A stretch of DNA of 64,000 nucleotides from Lamellibrachia satsuma (taxonomy: Eukaryota > Annelida > Polychaeta > Sabellida > Siboglinidae): contig BSQZ01000028.1 in NCBI GenBank assembly GCA_033239005.1, positions 6,334,911 to 6,398,910 of the forward strand, read 5' to 3'. Both the position numbers and the translations under genes were made by a program. Positions 22,346 through 35,000 of the stretch are shown one piece after another. Positions within the stretch are counted from its first letter, which is position 1; each line of letters opens with the position of its first letter. The notes under the pieces are model-generated. The model was not told the origin of the DNA, searched no databases, and was given only the letters and a program-made list of their open reading frames with translations.

Positions 22346-23865
22346 CAAATGTTTCAGCCTTCGACCTGTAAGTAATACAAGGTGTGTGGCAGCAGTCTCA
22401 ATCTCCTAACCACTTGTTTTTGGGGCCAACTTCCCATCTCCCATCTGTTTGTGGGTCCAACCTTTTACCCAAACTCCCACCTCCCACCATTTTTTAGAGT
22501 CAATCTCCTATCCAATCTACCACCTCCCACCATTTTTTTTAGATTTAACCTCTCACCAATTTTTCAGACCAACCTCGCACTTTCTGCCACCCCAATTACT
22601 TGTGTACTGTATTGAACATCATTTTCTGAAGATACATATTTCTTACTACAAATCAGTTTAGTAGCAGGAGTCATTATGATGATAAAGAAATTATAATTAT
22701 TGTGTTAATTACATAATTATAACGAAAATAATCGATTTTAAATTCACATAATGATAATTAACCCGTGATGAAAATTAATGATCATCATGCCATCAGGTTA
22801 TTTAATTATGTTGTCACCATTTAGGAGGAAATACCAGATTACACGAGTTTCTCCAGGCTTTTTGATGTTTCAATGAGTTTCACCGTGGAGTATACATAGC
22901 AGGAGACACTGACAGTCAGTCACTGCTGAATGCCTAAAATTTCCTTTGAAGCCTACTTTTAATTAAATTTCCTACACAAGTCTACGATGACATGCTCCAC
23001 GGGCTTGCTATTGAAGCCGTTCACTCACTGGTGATCAAGTAATGGATAAGGGTTACACACTTACAGCAGTGGACCAACATGAATACTGACCAGCACTAAG
23101 CAGATTGTCTTCAATATTTGTATCACTAAATCTAAATCAATCATTGCAGCTCCCTGCCTTTTCATGCTGGACAATTCTTGAATAAACACAAACACCTTAT
23201 TATACCAACTTCCTTACAGAACGTACATCATTGCCTCTAACCAACTGATCTCATTAAGAACTACTGAACAAATATAATCAGCTGTCCATGAAGCAACAAC
23301 AGAACAGTATGGGATAACCAGACTGTGTTACATCAGCAGACAACTGTCAAGCATCACTCTTTCTTTGTTTGCGTTTTGTTAATCCGTCATGTCTACTACA
23401 AAGTTTTCCATACTGCAACATGGTTTGATATGTGATTGGTAATGAAAATGATAACGAAGAATTATAAATTATACACATACCTAGTGACAAGATGATAATA
23501 AAAATTATAACAAACACATTATACTGATCACAATGAACACTCTTAATGATTCTGACCCTGTTTAATAGCATTATGTCTCTGGCACATAATTGAGTGTTTG
23601 ACCTATATCTTACTTTCATATCAACATTATTTGCAACTGTTACAACAAATCAGACCTACAATGAATATAATATTCTCATAATATAATATATGTGGCATCT
23701 TGTGGCAGTACAATTACTATGTACATATGTATGTATTCATGTAACCACACATGCATAATCACCTGTCATTTTATGCAAACAGTACAGTTAAAATGCCTAA
23801 AATTTAATGATAATTATATATTTTCTACAGGAAATGGATTTACTGGTACTCGACCCTACAGTATT
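22346..23865. other. No gene seen
   Basis: A diverged CCCACCTCCCACCATTTTTT-type repeat lies at 22,430-22,580; the remainder is AT-rich unique sequence. Confidence 0.4.
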
Positions 23866-24288
23866 GACAATGGTGGGACGTTACGGAGTTGACGTGTTTG
23901 GTGTGCCAGCACGAGGGGACAATGGTGGGACGTTACAGAGTTGACGTGTTTGGTGTGCCAGCACGAGGGGACAATGGTGGGACATTACGGAGTTGACGTG
24001 TTTGGTGTGCCAGCACGAGGGGACAATGGTGGGACGTTACAGAGTTGACGTGTTTGGTGTGCCAGCACGAGGGGACAATGGTGGGACGTTACAGAGTTGA
24101 CGTGTTTGGTGTGCCAGCACGAGGGGACAATGGTGGGACGTTACAGAGTTGACGTGTTTGGTGTGCCAGCATGAGGGGACAATGGTGGGACGTTACAGAG
24201 TTGACGTGTTTGGTGTGCCAGCACGAGGGGACAATGGTGGGACGTTACGGAGTTGACGTGTTTGGTGTGCCAGCACGAGGGGACAATG
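23866..24288 (+). repeat. 52-bp minisatellite x 8
   Basis: Unit GGACAATGGTGGGACGTTAC AGAGTTGACGTGTTTGGTGT GCCAGCACGAGG, nearly identical copies (GTTACAG/GTTACGG variants). Confidence 0.96.
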
Positions 24289-24660
24289 ATTGCAGTTTGT
24301 TCTGTGGTGACATGGCAAGCTGGGAATAGGTAACCGCCGTGTTATACTAATCTGTTGTGTGTGGCAAATTATCCAGACATTTCCAAGTGAAAATGGACAA
24401 TACACTGGGTTCAAAGTTCATAGATTAGGTTAAGTCATTACTTGTTAAACATGAATGTACATTCATACGCTTTGTGAAAAATTATCCAGACACATTATAA
24501 AGTTACCCATGACAGTTTTGAAACAACAGTGCTTTCATAGAATTTTTACTTTTGAATTGTTTGATATTACACAACAAATACACAGGTTAAATGGCACGTT
24601 GGTTACCTATTCCTACCTTGCTTCTCTCTGTTACATTGGGAACTAATGTCAACGACACGG

Positions 24661-24961
24661 TTAAGTCTTTCTAAATCGACTACGATGCCTGGCAACTAGC
24701 TCAGATGTTGGTGGAGCAGGCACTGTTGCGATGTTAGGTACAATGTTACTGGGACTGTCAGGCTTGATGCCACGCTTCCTGGCTTTGGGCAATTCATCCT
24801 CTATGCAGGCACAGATGATTGTCTCCTCCAGGCTGACAATGTACTCATAATGTTTCAGTTGCCGCTCGTGTTGCCAATTTTGCTTTATCCAACTCCTTTT
24901 TCCTCCTCGTCATCGCGGAACGCAACGGTGCACGCACAACCCACCCGTCACTGTCAGCCAT
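24661..24961 (-). pseudogene. Frameshifted ORF pair, unknown protein
   Basis: From ATG at 24,961 one frame encodes MADSDGWVVRAPLRSAMTRR and runs 38 codons to TGA at 24,845. An overlapping frame without its own ATG runs on to TAA at 24,661, with QNWQHERQLKHYEYIVSLEE and later PSNIVPNIATVPAPPTSELV, which reads like real protein. The two look like a single coding sequence broken by one indel, or two exons with unseen splice sites. CpG-rich sequence lies just upstream (24,960-25,080). No family recognised. Confidence 0.35.
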
Positions 24962-25080
24962 GTTGCCCGAATGTCAACAAACTCTGAGCAAGTCGCCGGT
25001 GCGCACGCGTCGATCCCACGATCACATGATGCATCTCATTAACGTTCGGCAAAGCAAGCTTAGCCTAGCTCCGCCCCTGT
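24945..25080 (-). promoter_or_regulatory. CpG-rich segment upstream of the 24.9-kb ORF
   Basis: Short CpG-dense stretch (GGTGCGCACGCGTCGATCC and nearby) immediately 5' of the minus-strand ATG at 24,961, in otherwise CpG-poor DNA. Consistent with a promoter or with an element terminus. Confidence 0.25.
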
Positions 25081-27594
25081 GGTTTCACTCCATAAACACT
25101 ATTCAATACTTTTCGTAACAAAACAGTAAAAATGCAAACATATGTATTTGTCTTATTAAACGCATTTTGGCGGGCAGCGTCATTTACAAATGTTTATTCT
25201 AGTACCAAGAACATTATATTATTAAATCAGCAACAAATACAGTACCTTTAAAAAACAAACTATTACATTAATGTAGCAGGGTGGTCTGAAATTAAATGAC
25301 ATCAGTTTCATGTAGTATCGAACATAAATGTTGTTGAGACTATCCCTAAATGAGGTAATGCGATCCGAAATATCAAGTCAACGTCATGTAAGAAACAATT
25401 ATTTTATTTCTTATGTTAATTTGATGAACTATTTGTTTTAACTCTACTACTCTGTGAGAACTTAACTTTTACCAAAGACATGCAACACAACAACATTTGG
25501 ACAATGTCATAATGTTATTTTATTAATTAGTATTGCTAATGCTGACATGTAGAACCTGGTCAACATTTTAATTCTGCTACTTTGAGTTGCAGCACAGTAT
25601 TACTGTACACAGAGAAGCATATTTTATACAAGTAAGCGGACCACACACAGCCAGTCTGCCCAATGATCTAATGCCTAGACACACACACCCAGTCTGCCCA
25701 ACGATCTAGTGCCTAGACACACACACCCAGTCTGCCCAACGATCTAGTGCCTAGACACACATACACACAACCACAGCATATGTTCCCTTACTGTATTTGA
25801 CACCTACTGCATGAATGTGCATAAAACAGTCATATTACTTGGTGAAGCAACTTAATACAGCTTATTATAGTGTATCAGTAGCTTAGTATTACTGAATAAT
25901 CACTACCTTTACCTTGATCAGTGTCAAATTAAGGTGCTCACCACTACCAACTGAAAATATAAAGGAAGCAAGCTGTTTACTGCGACTACCTGCTGCACCT
26001 TCTATAATATTAGCAACTAAAACTTGGCTGGCTAAGTCTGTGCTGCACTTTGCCAATTAAAGCAGCATATACAAACATTCACAAGTAAATCCATTCTTGT
26101 AAGATACACGAAGCATTCCAACTTCACTTTCACAACAAAGTAGCTTTACAAGTCTTGAAGAGGCTGTCTGACTACAGCTAATAGTAAAATGGCATTTGAT
26201 GGCACTATAATACACAACAGTAATTCAAATATACAACAGTGATCCGATGCTTGTGACATCACATCATGCAACTGACTTTTAGTTTTAAGCAATATCTGTC
26301 ACTTGAATTATTATCCCCTCTAATTTTCAGGGTCCATACTCTCGAAAGTTGCAAACATCATACATAAAAATTTCTTTAACTCTCATATCATTTTTACATT
26401 TCGAGTTAGGAAAACATCCGACTGACAAGTGTTTAAAGAATATGGACCTCCACTATTTCAATCTGGATACATTATTTCAAGTTGCTACATTAAATTTTAA
26501 TAGTCTGTGAATATACATATGAACATTATTGGTGACAACATATTCAGTAATACAACTGGCACACAGCAAGAAGTCAAACTAAAGCCTAATATATAAAATC
26601 AATAGAAAAATATAAACAAATTGCATTCTTAAATAAAAGACCCAATTAAAAATGAGAAAATGTGGCAAAACTAAGTAAATGATGATATAAATTAAAACTG
26701 ATACATTAAATTAGTAACATCATAATTTTTCACATTCATAATATTTGCACAGTTTCAGAAAGTGCAAGCATTGACATGCTGCACCTGTACAGAATGCACA
26801 CAAGGGCAACAAAACTGCTAATCTCATTGTACACTACAGTGAACCAGCCACCAGAAACCTAACAACAGAGTATGCATAAGTATGAGCGACACATGGTCGA
26901 ACTCGCATCAAGCAGACATTTGAAAGTCGGATCCAATCAAGATAGGTGCCTGCCGCATGGTATATTCACAACATTGCTAAAGGTTGATTTACACTATAAA
27001 TTTGTTTGCCAATTTGTTGGGTGATAATGTGCTGCATCTACATGACATAACAGTTGACCCAGATTTTGAAACAGTGGCCAATCAGTGATCAGCATGAGGT
27101 GAACCCATCATGACCTTTCATCACAAATGTTTCTCCATCTCCAGCAATAGTGGCAGTGAACCTTTGACGAAAAAAATCTAAATTACAACATGGTGTTGCA
27201 TGATAAACTGGATGGAAATAGTAAATCTGTGTCTCTTTAACTGCACTGCTTAAATAACTGAATGTAACATCTAACTAACTGCACATGTCACTCAGCTGTG
27301 TGAAGTGATTGTATTTTGCTGAGATGGTGGAACAAAGTTATGTCACCTCAAGCCCAGTCATCTAAGCATGCACATATACCCTAACATATTTTTGTCACGC
27401 CAGCTTTCATCTACTTATATCGCAACAAAACATCCCCAAAAATTCACACCGACTTGACTGAGCCATCTATCATCAGTTACTTTGTGGTTGATGCAAACTA
27501 AAGTGTTGCTGCTGAATAAAATACCAATCATGTGAACCAACTGGAAGCACTGGTCAAATCAACCAGTGTATTGTATTCACTGGCAGTTACAATG
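25081..27594. other. AT-rich unique sequence
   Basis: No coding signal seen. A 38-bp unit (CCAGTCTGCCCAACGATCTA...) occurs three times at 25,651-25,770. Confidence 0.5.
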
Positions 27595-28415
27595 CTAGTT
27601 CAGTTGGAAAGCGTCATCAATGAAGGTATCCAATTGGAAAGTGTCATGTCTGACAGTTGCAATCTAGTCCAATTGGAAAGTGTCATGTCTGATGGTTGCA
27701 ATTCTAGTCCAATCAGAAAGTGTCATCACTGATGGTTGCAATCCTAGTCCAATCAGAAAGTGTCATCACTGACAGTTGCAATCCTAGTCCAACTAGAAAA
27801 TGTCATCACTGATAGTTGCAATCCTGGTCCAAATAGAATGCGTCATCACTGACGGTTGCAATCCTAGTCCAATCAGAAAGTGCTATCACTGACAGTTGCA
27901 ATCCTAGTCCAACTGGAAAATGTCATCACTGATAGTTGCAATCCTAGTCTACTTGGAAAGTGTCATCACTGACGGTTGCAATCCTAGTCTGATTCATCAA
28001 TGATGGTTGTAATTCTAGTCCAATCAGAAAGTGTCATCAATGACGGCTGCAATCCTAGTTAAATTATAAAGTGTCACTGATGGCTGTGCGTCAAAACTTA
28101 CAGTTTCAATCTTAAAACCAATTGGCAAGTGTCATCACTCACAGGTGCAATCTTAGTCCAATTGGCAAGTGTCATCACTCACAGGTGCAATCTTAGTCCA
28201 ATTGGCAAGTGTCATCACTCACAGGTGCAATCTTAGTCCAATTGGCAAGTGTCATCACTCACAGGTGCAATCTTAGTCCAATTGACAAGTGCTATCTTTA
28301 AAGAAAATGTCATCGCTAACGGTTGCAATCCTGGTCTAATTAGGAAGTGTCATCACTGATGGTTACAATCCAAGTCCTACTTTCCAGTGCCATCACTGAC
28401 GGCCGCGATGCTAGT
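27595..28415 (+). repeat. 40-bp minisatellite, diverged, ~20 copies
   Basis: Unit GTTGCAATCCTAGTCCAATC AGAAAGTGTCATCACTGACG with substantial variation; a homogenised sub-block (28,120-28,285) has CTCACAGGTGCAATCTTAGT. Confidence 0.93.
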
Positions 28416-28983
28416 CCTTGTTATACAATAATATACATATAGCTCAGCACTGCCTTGTCATGTTTCTCTCATATCCACCCTGAAAATGAGGTGAACTTTG
28501 TATGAATGACACAAAACTGTGGACAAATTCATATGTGTTAGTGCTTCAAAACCATAGTTAGTCTGGCACCGCTTTATGGGTGCAATACTTATAAAGGTAT
28601 TGCAAATACTTGCAATACTGTATTGCAAATAAAAAAGTATTGCTAATACTCTTACTACAAAATTCAGTTTATAAATATGATAATTTAAAATGTGAAACAT
28701 GCATGAATTATTCAGCACCATTATGTCATAATGTCTGACCAATCAGCACAGAGAAGAATGATTAGAACTGAAATAAACCAAAGCTACTGGTTTTGAATAA
28801 TGATTTGCATAAGGCATATTATTCTGCAATAAAGTATTGCTGATGGATTATGTATTTTCAAACAAGGTCTAAACACACATTTTTCACAGAAATAAAAAAG
28901 CCAATACACTGACACTTCAGCGAATGAATGCAACGCCTGCTTCATACCTCACTTAGCCTGGCGATGACATCGTTGCAGCAAGA
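28416..28983. other. 3' flank/UTR of the Fe65 gene
   Basis: Likely 3' UTR on the minus strand directly after the stop at 28,984. Holds a patch with repeated GCAATACT/AGTATTGC motifs in both orientations (28,580-28,650), possibly an old MITE fragment. Confidence 0.4.
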
Positions 28984-29049
28984 TTACGATGATTTCTTAA
29001 ACTTGCCTAGTACGTTCTGCATACCAGCCTTTAGTGTGGACGACAGACT
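28984..29049 (-). CDS. APBB: Fe65/APBB exon 15 (C-terminal tail and stop)
   Basis: Encodes SLSSTLKAGMQNVLGKFKKS, one more S, and TAA. The G-x-x-N/S-L/V-x-G/D-x-hydrophobic-K pattern resembles the vertebrate C-terminal GVQSLWGSLKPK / GVLSLIDTLKQK. Acceptor TTTTTGTTCTTGCAG|AGTCTG is strong. No clear AATAAA was seen just downstream on the minus strand. The vertebrate segment MLQYQKC...ARP between PTB2 and this tail is absent; it may be lost or lie in a small exon I did not find. Confidence 0.8.
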   Translation of the reverse strand, partial: SLSSTLKAGMQNVLGKFKKSS

Positions 29050-32000
29050 CTGCAAGAACAAAAATCATACATTGTAGTATTGTCATCACGGATTACTATT
29101 TTGGGCTCATCAGATTTAAGTCCTTTTTTCAACACTTCAAAAATTTAAGATCTTAATTCATGACAAATGCAAATCAAAATAAGTGCCACCCAACAACCCC
29201 TGTTGTATTTATCATGCTTCAATGTATTCATGCTTCAATATTAGAAGTACTTCCGTTAAACAGCCACATATATGCATTATATTTTGAACATGTTTCTGTT
29301 GCACAGCAACTCTGTTCACATGACCCTGACCTTGCTCGGTGGTGCCTCACTCTGGGGCTTCTGTTCAACTGGTTCTTTCTGGTGAGAATCTAAACATTTC
29401 TGGTACCGCAACTACAAACACACAACAAACACACGTACAGTTTCATGTTGGGTCTTTATTTTATTTTAGGGCAGTGACTGAAAGAGTCCTAATTACCCTG
29501 GATGAACACCACAATTCTACCAGGGAGACCAGGGAGACTATGGAGACAAGGGAGACTATGGAGGCCAGGGAGACTATGGAGACCATGGAGACCAGGGAGA
29601 CTATGGAGACCAGGGAGACTATGGAGACCAGGGAGACTATGGAGGCCAGGGAGACTATGGAGACCATGGAGACCAGGGAGACTATGGAGACCATGGAGAC
29701 TATGGAGACCAGGGAGACTATGGAGACCAGGGAGACTATGGAGATCACGGAGACTATGGAGACCAGGGAGACTATGGAGACCATGAATGATTGGGTGGAT
29801 GCTACACACAACTACTATATAAAGAGGTTGACATCTCCTAGACACAGTGAAACAGAGAATTAAACATGGAAACACCGAAGATACAAAGAGACAATGAGAC
29901 GGAGGCAAGTCCAATTTGTAGGTCACATTATCAGAATGGTGAGAGCTGGTTACTTGGCAACCAAAGCATGGACAGAGGAGACCAGGGAGACCTGGGAGAC
30001 CAGGGAGACCATGGAGACTATGGAGACCATGGAGACCAGGGAGACTATGTAGACCATGGAGACTATGGAGACCAGGGAGACTATGGAGACCAGGGAGACC
30101 ATGGAGACGAGGGAGACTATGGAGACCAGGAAGACTATATCAAAACTACTCATGTCTGAATTCGTGAAAACAGTTTCTGAACTTGTAAACGTTATGTAGA
30201 ACAGATACCAGTGGAGAAGTATTGTGAACAACTGCTGGGACCCATCCTGTGAGTGACTAGAGTAGCACTGGTTTGTTAATATGTAGTGTAAGAGAGACAG
30301 TGGACATGGACCTTGCATGCAGCTTCAATGGTCTTGCATAGCTGGCCAGCTGAATGCTCGCAGTGGAACACATGGGCGATGAAGTGGTTCTGGGCTGTGT
30401 GCATGATGAAGGAGCACAGTCTGCAAGGAACAACGTGCACATTCAGTATGTAATAAATGACTCATTTTACTACAATCCAACTAGGGTGTGTGTGTTTTGT
30501 GCATGGGAGTGCATGCATGCATGCGTGGGAGTGCATGCATGCATGCGTGTTACTCCTAGACGCTTCGTTATCATGACAATCACCAACTACCAAGTTATTT
30601 TTGCTAGACAAATTAATATACTTTTATTAATACAGCTGTTCATTGCTTACAAATATTACACACATCAACAAACCTGCCATTTCATACAGATTACATTTAA
30701 TACAGAACTTGGGGATTTGGGGAAGGAATACCCATATATTTATTCGGACTTCAATCATTTGGCAGATTTCTGGCAAAACATAGGGGATTTCGTTTGATGT
30801 ATATTTTGTAGCCAGGGCGGTGGCAACACTTGATCAGCATCAGAAGTATTCAGATAGCTAGGCAGATTTCCAGCAAAACCAGATTTCCTTTGATGTAGGA
30901 CCGTAGGTACATTTTGTCATCTGATAGACGGTGACTCTCGATCGGAATCGGAATTCTGATTAACAATAAAAAAAATGTCATAAGGATTACTATTACAAAT
31001 AAAGCAAAAATCTTAATAAAAAAAAATAAAGCATGTTTGTATCAACGAGTTGAATATTTTTCATACACACATCAAGCTATAAATTTCTATCAATGGTGAG
31101 AGAAAGAGAGATTCCAAGACTCGACAGACGATTACACTTGAACTTACTTGACATTCTTCATTGCAATTCCGAGGAATGAGAGGAAACGAACTCGGCATTC
31201 AGCCAGCACGTTGTCTGGTTTCTGGAATGCATACCAGACGGCACTTGTGACAACACTTGTGACAACACTGGCAATGTTCTTTAACAGTCCAATTACAAAT
31301 GCAATTACAGCGACACAAATTCTGAGAATTTAACGAACTTCATCATTTGTGCTGTTTTAAAGGCAATGATGCTAGATATAGATGTTTAAATTCTGTAACT
31401 TCCAATTCCAATTGTTTAGAGAAAATAAAAGATGCATAGCAAATGCTATTATATTCTTTGGATCACAAGATGTCAACTGGTCATAAAAGTGGTAAATTTT
31501 TCATACAGCCAACTGTCTGTTAATAAAATTGTTTGAACATTTTTAGTCAGACATGATTAAGTAAATGCTCAACACAAATGAGACATACCCCATGTTCAGT
31601 GATCGTGATTGTAGATGGCGCCACTGCTACCGAGACGAAAAGCCACTTCTCAGAAGGAACGCCAGCGTAGACCTTCTGCATGGCACTGTTAGCAATCTCC
31701 ACACCTGCTCACAAGCACAACAATGTGGGTTACATTGGCCAGACTATTGGTAATTCAATAAGTCAAATAAGTATAAAAATTAAAGGCCATATGTTATTAT
31801 TTGTTGGCAAACAGTGATGTGGTCTAAAAGTAAAAATAACAGAAAAAGCATGAATATCAATGTTCAGTTCACAAAAAATTACAACTTTAAAAAATATTTC
31901 CAAAAAATTTAAAAGGAAGATGTAACAAGTATATTTAACACAAATAACAATAAGATTTTTATACCTTTTTTCTCACACATACCACCATCTTTTAGGTGTT

Positions 32001-35000
32001 TTGAAACCCCTCTTTCATGCACCCATTTCTCTTGTTTTTTATTGCACATATCCCCTGATATTCCATCAGTGACCCACCCTCTGACATTTTGGTAAGTTAA
32101 CAGTGATCAACAGAATACAAGGCTCAAGTGTAACAAGGAAATAGTACAGGCAGAAAACCGTGATTAGAAATATGTGCAAGTTGACAAAGAAAACATGATT
32201 TTTAAAATGTGAAAGTAGAGGCAAAAACGTGATTAGAAATATGTTTAAGTAGCTCTGACCTGTGGCACTGGGGACCTGCGCTGTGCCCAGGTAGTGACAG
32301 CGAAGCACCTTCTTTGGCTCTTCCATCGGAGTTGGGAAAGACGTATCTGACAAAAATATTGATAACTACAACATTGACTGAACCAATGTAGGAAGCAAAA
32401 ACTCATGCAAGCTTTCTCAGCCAATAAATAAAGTTCCGCAATAAAACTGTTATTAATTTTGCAAAAAATAACACCTATCTAGTATTCACTATGACATGCT
32501 AACTCATTTGTACAATTTGTTTAGTTTCGGTGAAACCATCGGACTATTCACAAATCTGAACATCAACGAACCAGATTCTCGATGGGTTAAATTAATTTAG
32601 GAGGGAGATAGACAACCTAGTGGGCACTGATCTCAATGGAGCTACTTTGTCAGGTTATATGATGTTTCAAGACAACACAAGAACAGACAAGTTTGTTGAA
32701 TAACGAACGAAATAAAGACGAACTTTTCATGAGGCTCTCGAAGGTCACTTGACCACTTGGCTGGTTGCACCGCTCCAGATTTGGCAGGTTCTGCGGGCGA
32801 GCCACGACAGCGCCTCCTGGTGGGGGGTGCATACTGCGGTCAACAAGCAGTTTGCGACATATGTCCCGCAGCGTGTTTGCGATGCGACGTGCTGGCATGT
32901 CACAGCGGAACACGTGACACAGGTGTTGTCGTGTTCGACCATCACGAGCCACAAATGCAAAGTCTCTGTAATAATAATAAAAGTATTAATATAGCTCCCG
33001 ATCAATCAAGATTACTTTCAGGCACTTACACACAAGCAGTATTAACTTAAAATTCTATTAATCCTTCAGACTTCAAGTCAGCCAAACCCGTCCGTGGACC
33101 GACACTTCAATTCAGCCAAACCCAGCACAAAATAGCTGCGTCAGTCAATCTGTTCAAGTGGCGTGTTTTGGCGGCTAGTCAAGAGAACACATTGTATATC
33201 ATGCTTTACATTTTTGTATATCTGGTCAAATAACTGGGGAATGGTTACATTAAAAAATGTACACACAACATATTTCATTTTCATTATAATACTTGTTAAT
33301 CTTTTATTAAAAAACTATTCTTATTTTTGCCTTATTCTTACTAGAGGCCTGATGCTATGATGACAAGACGTTGTTTCAACAACGACAAATGCAACAGTAC
33401 GATAAGTGAGAATATTGTGACAATGGCATAACAACAGTCGACTGATTCTAGATGTGCGAACATGCAAACGAACAGAACCAAGGCAGAGATGACATTCAAA
33501 GTAACATTTTCTTGCCTAGTAAATGTAATAATACAACTTCTATAGCTCCTAGTTCCTGAGGTACCTGAGCTTAGAGGTGCAACTGGAATCATTAAGCATA
33601 TTTGGGGCAATATCATGAACAGAATGCACAAGTCACCATCAGAGTGACGGATTGCATCATGAACAGAATGCACAAGTCACCATCAGAGTGACAGATTGCA
33701 TCATGAACAGAATGCACAAGTCACCATCAGAGTGAGGGATTGCATCATGAACAGAATGCACAAGTCACCATCAGAGTGACGGATTGCATCATGAACAGAA
33801 TGCACAAGTCACCATCAGAGTGACGGATTGCATCATGAACAGAATGCACAAGTCACCATCAGAGTGAGGGATTGCATCATGAACAGAATGCACAAGTCAC
33901 CATCAGAGTGAGGGATTGCATCATGAACAGAATGCACAAGTCACCATCAGAGTGAGGGATTGCATCATGAACAGAATGCACAAGTCACCATCAGAGTGAG
34001 GGATTGCATCATGAACAGAATGCACAAGTCACCATCAGAGTGAGGGATTGCATCATGAACAGAATGCACAAGTCACCATCAGAGTGAGGGATTGCATCAT
34101 GAACAGAATGCACAAGTCACTATCAGAGTGAGGGATTGCATCATGAACAGAATGCACAAGTCACTATCAGAGTGAGGGATTGCATCATGAACAGAATGCA
34201 CAAGTCACCATCAGAGTGAGGGATTGCATCATGAACAGAATGCACAAGTCACCATCAGAGTGAGGGATTGCTCACGATTTAAGGTGGAAATGCAGTTTTA
34301 AAAAATATGTCTTGCGTTTTTGAGAATGTTTTCAGATGATCTTAAAGTGACGGGGAGTTCGTTCCATATTTTGGGTGCAGCTACAAAGAAAGCACGCTTG
34401 ATCAGGTTAAGACTAGTTTTAGGAACAAAAAGTTGTGAGATAGATGATCTGAGCTGTCTGGTCATATTTAATAGATGCAGGAGACAAGCCAAATAAGGTG
34501 GCTGTTGTGTAGAACACAATACGTAGAGTGGATAGTTTAAATTGTGGGAAAAGAAGATATCAAAGCCACACTGTGGCAGGTACTTCACAATTTAAAAACA
34601 CCAGCAGTGCCAACCTCTGGACAAAACTGAAGCAGCAAACAGAACTGAAAGTGACTAACAGCAAATATTATCAGCCAACTTCTTTAAGTCACTGAACAAT
34701 GAAGATATAAACAAGAAGCAACGTGTGTCAACTGCAACAACAGTGATGTATCAACATTGACATGTCACCAAAAAATAAACCAATCAGCTTGGATGCATTT
34801 TAAACTTAGATGAACAGATCACGTTAGTGCAGAAGCCAAGGCATTTATAACAAACTAAAAACATTCTTGAAATAAAATTTTGCCAGGACCGTTTTTATGC
34901 AATGAGTGGCAGATTACTCGACAAAGGCTGTAGGTAATGAAACCAAAACAATAGCAGAAAAGCCACTAATGAACATAAGGCAGCAACTGTCACAGACAAT

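Noticed and set aside
29502..30159. Collagen-like or acidic GDYGDQ repeat protein
   Set aside because: GA-rich 9-bp repeat open on both strands, located in a Fe65 intron; no Gly-X-Y Pro pattern.
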